This document shows, piece by piece, positions 1 through 13,800 of a DNA stretch of 64,000 nt. The stretch lies in NCBI GenBank assembly GCA_028280415.1, contig JANQLV010000069.1, positions 1-64,000 of the forward strand, in the 5' to 3' direction. Positions within the stretch are counted from its first letter, which is position 1. Each line of letters starts with the position of its first letter. The DNA is from Saprospiraceae bacterium (GTDB lineage: Bacteria; Bacteroidota; Bacteroidia; Chitinophagales; Saprospiraceae). The position numbers and the translations under genes are program-made. Below the pieces are notes generated by a model that was given only the letters and a program-made list of their open reading frames with translations, did not search any database and was not told the origin of the DNA.

Positions 1-582
1 TATTATTATAAATCTGGCTCGTGTACTGTCTACGTTCCCGCAAGCATCCGTCGCATAAAATGTTACGCTTAAGATATTCGTCGTATCATTATTACAGCCC
101 ACTAACTCCGGTACGCCACCACCTCCGTAATTATTGCTCCATACAAAACCACCGGATGTATTACAGCCATCTACTGCCGCAGAACCCCCATTATTGTTCA
201 ACCAATTATTTAAATCCGCCAGATTCTCCGAACCATCACATTCCACTACTGTATCTTGTGCCTCCGCTGTGATCGTTGGAGTACTCTGGTCTATTATTAT
301 AAATCTGGCTCGCGTACTATCTACGTTCCCGCAAGCATCCGTCGCATAAAACGTTACATTTAAGATATTCGTCGTATCATTATTACAGCCTACTAACTCC
401 GGTACGCCGCCACCTCCATAATTATTGCTCCAGGTCAAATTATTAGCTCCACAGATATCATTCATTGTAGCACCACCATTATTCGATAACCAATTATTTA
501 AATCCGTTAGATTCTCCGAACCATCACATTCTACTACTGTATCTTGTGCGGTGACAGTAATCGCAGGACTTAAATTGTCTTC
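1..582 (-). repeat. Tandem 291-bp near-identical coding repeat (two copies seen)
   Basis: The stretch beginning at base 1 recurs 291 bases later with only scattered differences, for example TATTATTATAAATCTGGCTC at 1 and again at 292. The unit equals 97 codons, one HYR-like domain, so the frame is kept. High DNA identity suggests recent duplication or ongoing recombination between copies. More copies may lie beyond the left edge. Confidence 0.85.
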
Positions 583-1398
583 AATGGTTAAAGTCGCAGT
601 ATCTCTAGCTTCATTTCCACATAGGTCCGAGGCAGTAAAAATTACTTCTATTGAACCGGTCTTCGAACAATCACCAGGTAATGCTGATAAATTATTTGAC
701 CAAAACACATTTCCACATTCATCGGTGGCTGTAGCCCCGCCATTAGAATTGATCCAGTTTTCAATATCGGCATAATTACCATTACCATCACATTCAAAAG
801 TAACATCGTTTGCCGTAGCTATAAGTGTAGGAGCGTTATTATCCTCTACTTCGACTACCTGTGTTTCAGTGGTTTCATTTCCACAATCATCCGTCGCGGT
901 CCAGGTACGAACAATTGTATAGGTTCTACAGGTATCAGAACAAGTAGCGGGCGGATTAACCAGAATACTAGCGGTAGAGCTTGCGTCTATATCATCTTGT
1001 ATCGTAAAGGAAATATTTCCTCCACTAATCGCATAAGGTCCCAAATTGTAAATCTGGTCATAATTCCCATTAATTGGCGATCCATTGATTGTAGTATTCC
1101 AACCAGCTAAAGCCTGATCATTTGAGGCAATCAAAGAGAAAGAAAAAACGTCATCCGAAGCGTCATTTGGGGTGTTGTTGTCATTACATGTAATATTAAA
1201 AACGTAGCTGTCTATTGTAGCAAAAGGATTGTCATTATTTGCATAAAGGAAAGAGCAAAAAAGTGGTAAGAAAAAGGCCGTAGAAAGGGAAAATATTTTT
1301 TTATACAGACATGAAGAATTTATAGGGAAAGTAGTTACTTGCCAAGCACAAAGAACAAACTTTTGTTTGATATTGTGGTTTGTAAAACTTTTTTTCAT
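1..1398 (-). CDS. Secreted HYR-repeat protein, 5' part only (runs off the left edge)
   Basis: Open reading frame of 466 codons from ATG at 1398 to the window edge with no stop. The first 35 residues are a long polar n-region, followed by a hydrophobic stretch and a likely signal peptidase site after FLYA (about residue 53). Residues about 55-130 form a domain that also ends the neighbouring 4975-residue protein (pattern W..tiNGsPiNG.Y...Y.lGP). Then come HYR-like units of about 90-97 residues, each with VECDG near the start, a WsNN core and DxCGN(V/E) near the end. It is predicted to be exported and surface exposed, acting in adhesion; the C-terminal sorting domain, if present, lies outside the window. 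It follows the giant gene on the same strand after 463 bases, so co-transcription is possible but not shown. The family is clear; ligand unknown. Confidence 0.8.
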   Translation of the reverse strand, partial: MKKSFTNHNIKQKFVLCAWQVTTFPINSSCLYKKIFSLSTAFFLPLFCSFLYANNDNPFATIDSYVFNITCNDNNTPNDASDDVFSFSLIASNDQALAGWNTTINGSPINGNYDQIYNLGPYAISGGNISFTIQDDIDASSTASILVNPPATCSDTCRTYTIVRTWTATDDCGNETTETQVVEVEDNNAPTLIATANDVTFECDGNGNYADIENWINSNGGATATDECGNVFWSNNLSALPGDCSKTGSIEVIFTASDLCGNEARDTATLTIEDNLSPAITVTAQDTVVECDGSENLTDLNNWLSNNGGATMNDICGANNLTWSNNYGGGGVPELVGCNNDTTNILNVTFYATDACGNVDSTRARFIIIDQSTPTITAEAQDTVVECDGSENLADLNNWLNNNGGSAAVDGCNTSGGFVWSNNYGGGGVPELVGCNNDTTNILSVTFYATDACGNVDSTRARFIII

Positions 1399-1861
1399 AT
1401 AAATTCCTAATACTGCCAGTTGAATGTACAAATAGACATCACAGTTAAACCTTTGATTATTAAGGTATTTTATTTCAAAAAAATGCTTTTTAGATAAATC
1501 CATAAAAATTGAATTTATCCGAAACATTGTAATAGGAAAATGTTATTTATATACATTTAATGACAATGTGTTAATAGTCAATAATTGTACCATATATACT
1601 TTAGAAAAGTCGAGTTTGGAGGCTTTATATAGCTTAAAAAGCTCATAAGATGCCTGGTTTCACAAAAAATATCCTAGATTAACAGGATTAATTTTAATAT
1701 TAATTTGGGCATAGAATCATCGCCCAATACTCATAACTAGCGATCATTCGAGCGTTCAAAAACTAATCTCCTATCATAATATCTTTGGTGTGGAAAGTTG
1801 CAAGATCAGAAAAAAGTATAGCTGAGTGGTTTATCCTTAAAAGTTGATAGTGAATATTATT
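1399..1861. other. AT-rich gap between two minus-strand adhesin genes
   Basis: 463 bases with no credible reading frame. The only structure I see is a short inverted repeat at 1705-1727 (TTGGGC / GCCCAA, 11-base loop), which could be a weak terminator for the giant gene on the minus strand but lacks a clean T run. The rest is AT-rich and presumably holds the promoter of the downstream gene; no convincing TAnnTTTG box was found near its start. Confidence 0.5.
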
Positions 1862-4800
1862 TTAAAAATCTGTTGCGTCAAGCGTTACTGTTATATTACA
1901 TGCAGGATCATTATCGTCTACTATTGAAAAGCTTAAAATACTTCCACCAGAATTAACAGGTCCAATTTGATAAGTCCTATAATATGCTCCGTTAACAGGA
2001 GTTCCATTTACTGAAGCAGACCAAGCACTTCCGGTATTTTGCCCGATTACAGTTAATGTGAAAGTCATTTCATCATCCGAGGTATCTCCCAATGTTCCCT
2101 TGTCATCATAGGAAGCATCAGATACCGTATAAAGAATTTCGCAAGTACCCGTATTCTTCCAGTTAGGGTTCGGATGATATACCCTTACTTCATTGTAAAC
2201 CACTGTAACGTCCGGGTCGCAATCATCCACATCAGCAGGAGGGACCGGAACAGGAATATCGTCGCAATCTACAGTGATATCGGGTAAAGTAGATAAAGAA
2301 GGAGGTGTAGTATCTACGATAGTTAAAGTAGCTGAGCTTGTAGAACTAAGCCCGCATTCATCCGTAGCTGTGAAAATTACAGCAGCTGAACCTGTCCCGC
2401 TACAGCCAATTGAAGTCAATCCAGTATAATCATTAGTAATAGTGACACTACCACAATCATCCGAAGCACTCCCTCCACCGAATGAAGTTAACCAGGCACT
2501 AATTGTACCGCCTGGATCAGTCGTCCCATCACATTCCACAGTGATGTCCACAGGATTAGTATCCCAAGTCGGCGGAGTATTGTCCTGCACCGTGAGAGTG
2601 GCACTTGTCGTTACACTTGATCCACAATCATTAGTTGCTGTAAAAGTTACAATAGCAGTCCCTGTCGCGCCACATTCATCACTTAAGCTTGTATAGTCAT
2701 TCGTCCAGTTTACATTTCCACAATTAACTGTCGCTGTTGCGCCACCGTTTGAAGCCAACCAGGCATTGATTGCAGTAGTGTTCGTAGTCGTATTACAAGC
2801 GAGTATGAGATTACTTGCAGGAGTAGTAATTATTGGAGCTGCTAAAGTCGATACATTTGTAACCGTAGGATCAGCGGCTCCCCCTACCATTGGATCATCA
2901 GAGAGCACGGGAGTTAAATTGTCATCATAATCTACCGAAGCCTGATTGCTAATGCTCGATACTCCCGGGCAACAATCCGTAACTACCTGGAAAACAATAA
3001 CTGCATTATTGCCATTAGCAATACTACCACTTGCCAAGCCACTGGAATTAATTGCCCCTCCACTCGTGAAGGGCATGAGTCCGGCAATATCAGCCACAGG
3101 AGTCCCATTCATAGACGTAGAACCGCCTACATAATTTGTCCCCGCAGGAATTGCATCGGTCAGAGTAGCGCCTGTAATAATAATTCCCCCCGTGTTTTGT
3201 ACGGTAATGGTATAAGTCAGCGTATCCCCGGGGCTTACTGTCCCGGCCGGACTTACTGTTTTTGTAATGGCAATATCTGCTATAAAGACGGGGAACGCGC
3301 AGGAAGCCAAATCAGTAGTAACTGTACCAAGCCCTCCGATCAAAGTCGCTTGCGTAGTTAAAATATCTATTGAATAAAGTTGATTGCCTGCACTCGCCAA
3401 TAATTGTCCGGATGCCGAAAAGGCTAAACCTTCGATACTGTTTCCATTAAAATTACCGGCTTCGCTAACCGTACTTACCAAAGTAATGGTAGGCGTAGCT
3501 ACCGTTGGATCAATCCGATATAAATCAGTATCAGCTATTGCCCAGATAATACCTTCTCCATCAACTGCAATATCTCCATAAGCTCTTGCCCCTACATTAC
3601 CTAATAAATTCACTGTCGGAACATCCGACCCACTGTAATTGGTAGTTATACTAAACAAGTCTCCATCATCAGCTAGTGCATAAGCCAGCCCTCCAGCATT
3701 AAAAGCAAAAGCATTTACAGCAGTAGCTGCGGGAATTTGTACTCCGGTAGCCGTATGCGTATCATTATTTGAATCATAATGGAAAATCTCCTGATTGGCC
3801 CCGGAATTATCAAGGTAATAAAACCGAAGACTCATCGTATCCAGCCCCATTGCATTAGTAAAAGTAGATAAGACTGTAGGGTTAATTGTATCTTCCGCTG
3901 CTCCTGTAGCCAGATTGACATCTTGAATGTATTCGGTATTTGTAGCATAGATCACATCACAATCCACACAATCATCATCCGCTCTATCTATCAAGCCGTC
4001 TCCATCATCATCAATACCATTACCACAAATTTCTTCACAACCAATAACTTCCAAATCAACACAACAAGCAGGAGAATCACCACAATTGCTATTGGTAACT
4101 ACACATATACTATAAGTTCCCGTAGCAATATTATTCATATTTACAACAATAGAATCCGTGCCCTGGCCAGATATCAAAATCATTCCAGCAGGAAGCGTCC
4201 AGGTGTATCCGGTTGCGTCTGGTGAAGGATTAATAAACATATTGACAGAAATATCTGTTTGACAATACGTTAATGTATCAGCAGTTAATAGGATTGGGCA
4301 AGACTGTGGTACAGGATCCGTTAAGGTTACAGTTTCCGGCCCCGTTGGGCATGTTCCATCATCATTTCTAACATATATATCATAAGAACCCGCAGCAAGT
4401 CCCGTAAACAGATTAGATGCCTGCCAAGTTCCTGAAGCGCCTATTCTGTATTCATAACTACCACTACCACCGGTTGCTGAAGCCGCAATTTGCCCGTCGT
4501 TAGCTTCACATAAAGAAGGATCGTTATCAGCAGTAATGATGGCTATCGGTGGTGGATCATTGAGTGTAACGGAAGTCTCTACGGTACAGCCATTGGCATC
4601 AGTAGCCGTCACGGTATATGTGCCAGCAGCCAGTGAATTGATTGCATTGCCGGTTTGTCCAGTATTCCAGCTATATGATATTATTCCCGTACCACCAGTA
4701 GCATTTGCTTCTGCACTTCCATCATTGGTTCCAACACAACTGATATCTTCGCCGTTATAGTCTGAAGTTACGTTTGCGCTAATCGATAAAGGTGGTGGAT

Positions 4801-7800
4801 CATTAAGTGTCACAGTAGCCGTAGCGGTACATCCGTTGGTATCTGTAGCTGTTACCGTATAAGTTCCTGCACTTAAACCATTAACACCCGTTGTATTTTG
4901 CCCGCTACTCCAATTATAAGTAAAAGCCCCTGTACCACCACTGGCATTAACAAAGGCACTACCATCACTAGCTCCAACACAACTAATTTGCTGGCCTCCA
5001 TAATCAGAAGTTATATTCGCGTTTACGGTTATATCCGGAGGTGCGACCAAACTCAGACTATCCGTAGCAGTACAGCCATTGGCATCGGTTACGGTAAGAT
5101 AATAAGTACCTTCTGACAAATTAATCGCTGTAGTACCCGTTTGCCCATCACTCCAGATGATGTTAATCGGTGGTACACCTCCATTAATTATTACTTCTCC
5201 GGCGCCATCTGAAGCGCCTGTACAACTCAACTCTTCGCCGTTGTAGTCAGTAGTCGAATTGGCATCAATGTCCAAAGCAGACAAGACATTAATCGTTTGG
5301 ACATGCGTACTCACATTTCCACAATTATCCGTCGCTGTCCAGGTTCTGGTAATATCATAAGAACATCCGGAGGGTACATTTATTTCCGAGTAAGAAAGGT
5401 TTGCGTCAGAATCACAATTATCGGTTGCAGAAATGCAGGAAGGAGTGATTACCACTTCCGCCAAACTCAGCACATCTGTTCCCTGTAACTGAACTCGCAC
5501 ATATCTGGCAGTTGTATCTATCGATACAGTAGCAGGCGTTCCGGCTGTAGCCGATTGAAAATAAGCTGTAACTTCAGGATCACCCAGGCTAGTTGCCAGG
5601 TCAGTAGAAGCAAAAGCTTTGTCCGAAACCAGAATATAATAATTGCTTAATCTCGCCATACAACAATCCGTTCTATTCCAGATTTCAATTTCTTCGACTG
5701 GATAAACCGTACCAAGGTCAATCTCCCACCAAGGTTGTAATTCCGATTGAGTATGAGTTACCGAATTGTTACTGAAATCGCCATCTGTATTTCCGTCAAT
5801 TGCTCTTGAAGCATTTCCACCATTATCAGTACTGGATTGCGTAACTGTTTTACCAAGCGCAATATTACTGACTGAAGCACAATTAATCGTTGGCGTTTCC
5901 GGAATGGCATTAGCAGTCACTGTAATATCTCCCGGCATATCGGCAAAAACCGGAGCAATAGTATCAACAACCGTAATGGTTTGTGAATAATTAGAAACCT
6001 GGCCACAATGATCTACCGCTTCCCAGTTTCTGGTAATTTCATAACAATCATCCGTTGAACTTCCGTCATTAGTTTGAGTACTCGTTTCTGTAAAAGTGAT
6101 TGTTACCGGAGCAAAATTAACACATTGCAAAACATTGAGCTCTGCAACTGAAGTAAAGGGGTTACCGTTTACTTCGGATATTGCTACCAGACGAACGTAC
6201 CTTCCTTTTGTTATACTAAAAATAATTTCTTCTTCAGAAACATTATTGGTCCAGGTCCCGGTACTCAGAGCCGTTCCCCAATTACTTCCATCATCGCTCA
6301 CGTAGAATTCGTAATCAGCGATTTTCCCATTACTGCCAGATTGCCTTGGCAAATATCTGAACCCGGCAATATTATAAGTAGCGCCAAGGTCTATTTGTAT
6401 TTCGTGTGGATGAGGCGGTGTACCGGAATTCCATTCGGTATGCCAGTAAGTGTTTTCATCACCATCAAAAGCATTTGTAGCCGGGGCCGATTCTCCGACT
6501 GTCTCTTCACTATCTACATACAATAAGGACCAGCCTGTCTGTGGTATTAAGTCTACTTCTTCACAATTATTAGTAGAATAAATTTCCGAATCAATTACAG
6601 GTTCTGTAGGGATCATCCCACACTGCACCGTTGTGTCAACTGGAACACCTGTTAAAATAGCTCCGGTAGGTTCTTGCGCAGGAAAAGAAACTTCCGGATA
6701 AAGTGCCCTCTGACCATTCGTTACTGCAGCTCTATTAGTAATAAATTTAGCAGCGGCTATATCGTTAATTACTGCTTCAAATCTAAAAATGACGGAATCT
6801 CCGGGCTGGATAACCGCATTATAATTTAAACCAGCTTCATCCAGTGGGAAAGGAGAAGCAGGAGCTGTATCGTCTGTGAGATTATTGACCACTCCGTTAA
6901 CAATGGCTACAGCAGAGTTTGGAATATACGAAACATCCGCAGGTAATGTATCTCGTACATTTACCGTTCCTGTCGAAAGCGGAAGCGCACCTGAGTTTCT
7001 TACAAATAAAGTATAAATAACTTCATCGCATTCATCATACAAACCATTTGAGTTGTAGTCCTTACTCAAATCAACGCATTTAGAAGTTGCGAAAGGAATT
7101 CCATTAGGAAGGCCAACTCCAAGATCAATGGCAGGTGTTCCACCACTGGCCGTAGCAGGATCCTGTCCCCAGGCTCCTGCAATAATAGCATCACTTCCAT
7201 CGCAGACCCAAATTTGCATACCTGTCTGATCTCCATCCGGGTCATATATTTTTGCATTTTCCAAATTATTTAAAATAATAGATGCATCATAAGTTTCACC
7301 ATTGATGTCCGTCAAGGAACCTCCATCTCCATCATAATCCAAACAAACCGTAATTGAGCCGGTACTGGAGCTTCCCGTAGGATAAGCTGCTGTTAACCAG
7401 ACTGGTGCCGAATTTTCATTAGAGATAGGCGGACATTCCAAAACATCAATTTCAGCAACCGAGGTCCAGGGATTTCCATTTACTTCAGAAGTAGAAACTA
7501 ATCTAATATATCTTCCGGTAGTCGCATTAAAAGTAACTTCTTTTTCAGAAACATCATTTGCCCAGGTACCTGTAGCAATAGCTGAATTCCAGGCCGTCCC
7601 ATCTGCACTGATATAAAATTCATAATCGGCAATTGTTCCATTTCCAACGGAAGCTGTAGAAACTTGTAATTGCCAGCCATTTAATCCACCTCCATCATCA
7701 TCATATGCATCCTGAATTTCCAAAGTCCATGTTCCGGTAGGATCTTCGCCATCGAAGTCAGAAAGATTTCCATAAGGCTCATAAGCATTATTATCTGTCG

Positions 7801-10800
7801 GCGGACAAGACCAGGAATCATAGGCCGCTCCTTCATCGTCAATATCTATATAAATGTCCTCATCATTTCCGCAAGGATACCTTAAAAGCACTACTTCCGT
7901 ACCGGAGGGGCTCGTTAAGGTGATGTATAAATCATTAATATAGGTATGAGAAATATCGAGATTCAGAACATTGATATCCGAAATCGATCCTCCCGTTGGT
8001 ACATTAATCTGAGAAGTAATTGTACTTGCAGAGGCATCATCAATCTCGACATACGTATTATTGGTATAAGTATTACTGGTCACTGCGCCGATACGAGGCT
8101 GATATTTAAAACCGGTAATATCATGACTAGCCCCTAAGTCAATTTGGATTTCATGGGGTTGCGGATCAGGTGTTCCATTATATTGAGTATGCCAGTAAGT
8201 ATTATCATTGCCATCAAAGGCATTTGTCGCTGGTGCTGTCTCTGAAACGGTTTCTTCACTATCTACATAATGTAAAGACCAGGAAGACTTATCAATACTG
8301 GTAGTGGTGCAAGCAGTAGGGTCCTGTCCGGGAGCAAATCCTACCAGCGTAATTTGATTAGACACTTGTCCTTCGGGCACTAATGCGAACCCCCAGTCAT
8401 GCGCACTGTTTCTGACTGAGCCATCGGCATCGGAATCAATAGTTGCTATAGCATAGAATACTCTTCCATTATTAGTATAAAATTTTGAGCCGGTATTATC
8501 CGGTATTTCCACATAAGCCGTACCATTTGATGCTACCGATACTTGCCCCTGATAACCCGCTTCCGTTTCCCAGCGCACCTGGATAGCTGAATTATTGGGA
8601 TTGTATAAATGGACATAAGTCGGATGATTATCGCTTTCTGTTTCACTGGCGCCATTATTTTCTGTAGCTACTGGATTATAGTAACTATCGCTCCATAGAC
8701 TGATTGGTTTGATGGTAAAAAATCTGGCTTCTGCTCTGGCACAAATATCTCCGGTGATCAGATCTACCTGAATAGGTGCTGAAGCATTAATAGTTGCCCC
8801 GGAATGTACATTTCCATTTACCAAAAAGCTTTCTCCTTCGTTTAAAACGATAGAAATATCTACAGAGCCATTTCCAGTTGAATCAATATTGACCGTTGTA
8901 CTATTTTGCGATGCCATAATGGTCACTGCAGTATAATCGAACATTTCATTAACCGAAGTATTTTCACCGACAGGAATTTGAAAATCGGTTCCCCAGTACA
9001 GCGTCGGATAAACTTCCAATGCACCTGCAAGTAAGGTATTCAGTCCACTGGCCCAGGCCAGTCGGGTCATTGATAAATTACCCTGGCTTCCAAGTTTATC
9101 ACCAGCATCATAATCAATAACAGATTGTCGGGTAGTGGAGACCACACTATTGTTTAAAACAATAATATCAGCTGCGTTCAGGTAATCAATAGCATAACAG
9201 GGAGGGATACCATTTGCACTATTACCATCTCCCCAAATCTCCGTAGTTGGTTGTACCGGAAATGAAAGATTCGGTTCGTAACCATCCTCCCAATGATCGT
9301 AGTAGATAATTGTTCCTGCTTCTACCGCACCAAGAGATACATAGGTTTGAATAGGCTCTTCCACGATAGAAGATGAACCACAGGAAGGAGTGTGCAATAC
9401 TGAAAGGGAGGTAAAAATCTGATCTTCCGGATAAGGGATATAATACAATTCTACAAACTGAACGCCACTTAAGTCGTCCGAGCAATAATTATCCCCTCCG
9501 CCTTGTCCAACTACACCTCCGCCAGCAGACAAGGTAACCGGTGAAGATGATTCACATGTAAAACCATTATAACGAACGGTCACGGTATAAGTGCCGACTG
9601 ATAAATTCGTAAATAAATTACTCGATTGCCAACTGATGCCATCAATGCTGTATTCGATGGCGATTCCTGTTCCCGAAGCAGTTATCAGAATACCTCCATC
9701 CGTACTCGATATAGTTGTAGGATTGATGACTGTAATATTATCAATAGTTGGTGCTTCAGGAATATTAATAGTAATTGCAGTTGGTCCAACCTGACAGGTT
9801 CCCAAATCATTTCTCACGTAAGTGAAATAAGTACCAGGAGCCAAGCCTAAAAAGGAATTTGAAGATTGCCAGACTGAACCATCGATACTATATTCATAGG
9901 TTCCAATTCCTCCTGTCGCACTAAATAAAATAATCCCATCGTTAACTCCACAATCGCTAGGGTCGGCAGAAGTTACCGAGAAGGTCAAAGGTGAAGGATC
10001 AGTCAAGGTAACTGAAGCCGTTGCAGTACAAGCATTGGCATCTGTTACCGTTATGGTATAGGTCCCCGCTCCTGCATTAGTCAAATTGGCAGTAGTCTGA
10101 CCATTGCTCCAATTATAGCTATACGCACCTGTCCCCCCACTGGCTGTAGCCAAAGCAGTTCCATCTGTTCCTCCATTACAACTTACCTGACTTCCATTGT
10201 AATCAGAAGTCACTGAAATGCTAAGGCCTACATTTGCAGGATTGGTTAAGGTGACCGATTGCGCTGCTGTACAGCCAAAAGCATCCGTCACCGTTACGGT
10301 ATAGGTCCCTGCTCCTACATTTAATAAATTCATACCAGCCTGACCATTACTCCAGGTATAAGTATAACTTCCCCCCCCGCCTGTGGCTGCCGCATTTGCC
10401 GAGCCATCCGTACTACCGGCACAGGAAATATCCGCACCATTATAATTTGAGGTGACAGAAGTAGTGATAGTCATTCCGGGTGGATCAACTAAAGTGATAT
10501 TTCCAGATATAGTACAACCATTCGCATCCGTAGCTGTGACCGAATAAGTTCCGGCAGAAACATTGATCAAATTAGCTCCCATCTGACCATTACTCCAGGT
10601 ATAAGTATAAGAACCGGCTCCGTTAGAAGCAGAAGCAGTTGCTGCCCCATCAGCAGCACCGGGACAACTTACATCCTGTCCGGCATAAGATGAGGTAACA
10701 GAAGTATTTATGGTCATTGCAGGCGGATCAGAGAAGGTCGTACTCGAAGTTGCTGTACAACCATTCGCATCTGTAACGGTAATCGAATAGCTTCCCGCAG

Positions 10801-13800
10801 CTACATTCGTCAGATTAAGAGAAGTTTGACCATTACTCCAGAAATAAGAGTAAGGAGTCGTTCCTCCATTAGCTACTACCGTACCCGTACCATCCGAAGC
10901 CCCAAAACAACTCAGATCAAATCCGCTGTAATTGGAAGTTACAGAAGCCGAAGCTGTCAAAACTGCCGGTTCGTTTACAGTAAAATCATCAATCACTGTA
11001 CAACCATTGGCATCCGTAACAGTAACGGTGTAAGTACCAATAGAAAGCCCCGTTAAATCTTCACTTGTCGCACTATTTGACCAGGATTGAGTAAAAGGAC
11101 TTGTACCTCCACTAATGATCAAATCAATTTCACCAGTGCTTCCTCCATTACAAAGAACATCGGAAATATTGGCACTTAATGCTAAAGAGTCTGGTTGATT
11201 TACAGTCAATGTGATAGAATCCGTACAGCCGTTTAAATCGTATACATATACTTTATATTGACCAGCCGGAAGCCCTGTTCTATCTCCATCATCTGTAAAA
11301 TTGTCCGAGACTTGCTGGTTCTGCAAAGCGACATCATAAAAACCAACATTATCGATCAGGCCTTCATAAAATCTGGGAGAACCAAATATGGTTCCTCCAA
11401 AAGAATCTTCCCCCAATTTTGCACCGAGGCCGCATTGATTCAGTCCTCCACCAAGCATCTGAATTGTTGAAAATCCAGTAGAACTGGTAGTTCCCATTAC
11501 ACCATCAATCATTAATGTAAAATCACCATTATCATAGACAAATCCGACCTGATGCCAAAGACCATCATTGGGAAAAGTCATTTCAAAAGCATTTCTCTGA
11601 TTAGAAAAGCTTCTGACGGCCCCTTGTAATATATTGCCATTTAATCTTAGTGCGATCCCATGTGTTCTTCCTCCACCATCAAAAAGCATTTTTCTACCTG
11701 TTAAATTATCAGGTTTAATCCACATCAGAACCGTCATTTCATTAAAAGCAGATTCCAGGAACGATACATCATCGTCATAATAAATAGCTGTATTCCCGTT
11801 AAAATCAAAGGATTGATTCCCATCAACAGCATCCGTTGAATATAATTCTGTACCCCAGATATGTCTGGCATGGTGCCCATTCCCTGAAATATCATCAGTT
11901 GTTCCATCCATAGCCCAGAAAGCTTCCGGATCAAGATCACTCCAGGCATATGTATAAGCCCCCACTCCACCGGTTGCAGTTACATCGATCGCACCATCGG
12001 TTCCTCCATAGCAACTCACATCAGTAAAGGTTGCCATCACCCCAAGCGCCGGGGGATCATTCAAAGTAACTGTACCTGTTCCCTGACATTTATTGGCATC
12101 TGTAGCCGTAACTGTATAAGTTCCAGCCGGAACATTTTCCAGGTTAGCCCCGGTCTGTCCATTGCTCCATAAATAAGTATATGGAGCCAGTCCTCCGCTG
12201 GCACTAGCACTGGCAAATCCGTCGCTTACACCTACACAGCTAATATCTTCTCCTGTATAATTAGAGGTAACAGAAGTCGCCACAACAGTAGCCGGCGGGT
12301 CGGAAAGTGTTATCGTAGCAGGATAACTAACTTCACATAAACCATTATTATTGCGAACCGTGAGGGTATAACTCCCGGCGGTCAGACTGGTAAAGGTATT
12401 AGCTGATTGCCAGCTTCCTCCGTTTAGCTGATACTCATAATTTCCTGAGCCACCACTAAGTATTACTGAAATCCACCCTTCACTTCCTCCGCAAGTAGTG
12501 GGATCATTTGTATTAACATTATCGATAGATGGAAAATCATAAACGGTAAGGATATCTGTGGTGGTATTCGTACAGCCATTAATATCGGTGTAAGTATAGG
12601 TAATCGTATGTGATCCTACTCCGGCGGTCGAAGCATCAAAACTATTTCCACTTACCCCTGTTCCGGAATAGGTTCCACCGGAGGGGCTACCTCCGCTTAG
12701 GCTGAGCAAATTATTATCAATACAGGCAATATCTGTCCCTAAAGTCAAACTTACTACCGGTAATGCAAATACCTCAATATTATCAGTAGCAGTGTTTGTA
12801 CAACCATTAATATCCGTATAAGTATAGGTAATGGTATGTATACCAACCCCAGCTGTCGAAGCATCGAAATTCGTCCCACTCACTCCCGTTCCCGAGTATG
12901 CGCCTCCCGAAGGACTTCCACCACTTAAGCTGAGTGTGTTGCTACTAATACATTCCTCCGTATCTCCCAAATTCAAACTAACTAATGGCAGTGCATTTAC
13001 TACATGGTTTTTAGAATCATTATTTATACATCCGGCGAGGCTTACCGTAAGATTGATATTTTTAGTTCCTGCTGTAGCAAAACTCACATTATGAGGTCCA
13101 ATCCCCGTAGCTGTCGCTGGCGAAGCCCCAGAACCAAAATTCCAGGAGTAGGTAGCACCGGCACCCGCATCAGTAGCTATGAAAACAGATGTTGCATTTT
13201 GACAACCATCGGACGGTAAATTAATTTCAGCAGTTGGATTACTTGGGTCTGATAAGTTGACTGAATTCGAAGCATAAGCCACTTCACAAAATCCATTATT
13301 ATTTCTAATATACAAATTATAATTTCCTGCGGAAAGACCGGTAAAAGAAGTGGATGCCTGCCAGGAGCCACTATTCAAACGGAACTCATAACTCCCCGTT
13401 CCACCAGTTCCGCTTACACTGATCGAACCATTATTTCCACCGCATGTAGTTGGGTTGGAAACATTAACTGTGGCAAAAGAAGGTGTATCATATACTGTGA
13501 ATGTACTTGTAGCGGTATTCGAGCAACCATTCGCATCCGTATAAGTATAAAAAATATTATGCGTCCCCGTTCCGGCAGCACTAGCATTAAAGGTTGAGCC
13601 CGTAACGCCGGTACCAGAATAAGTTCCGCCAGCTGGTGTCCCTCCATTTAAAGCCACCGAGTTATTAGTTACACAGGCTTCATCCGTAGCAAGTACTAAG
13701 GAAACAGTAGGTGCAGAAACAACATCTATGTTCTGAGTAGCGGTATTCGTACAAGCATTCGCATCCGTATAAGTATACGTAATGGTATGTGTCCCCAAAC

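Noticed and set aside
1700-1864. Frameshift that might restore a sorting domain at the end of the giant adhesin
   Set aside because: Reading past the stop in the same frame gives early stops and no resemblance to a T9SS C-terminal domain; I did not see one in the other frames either.
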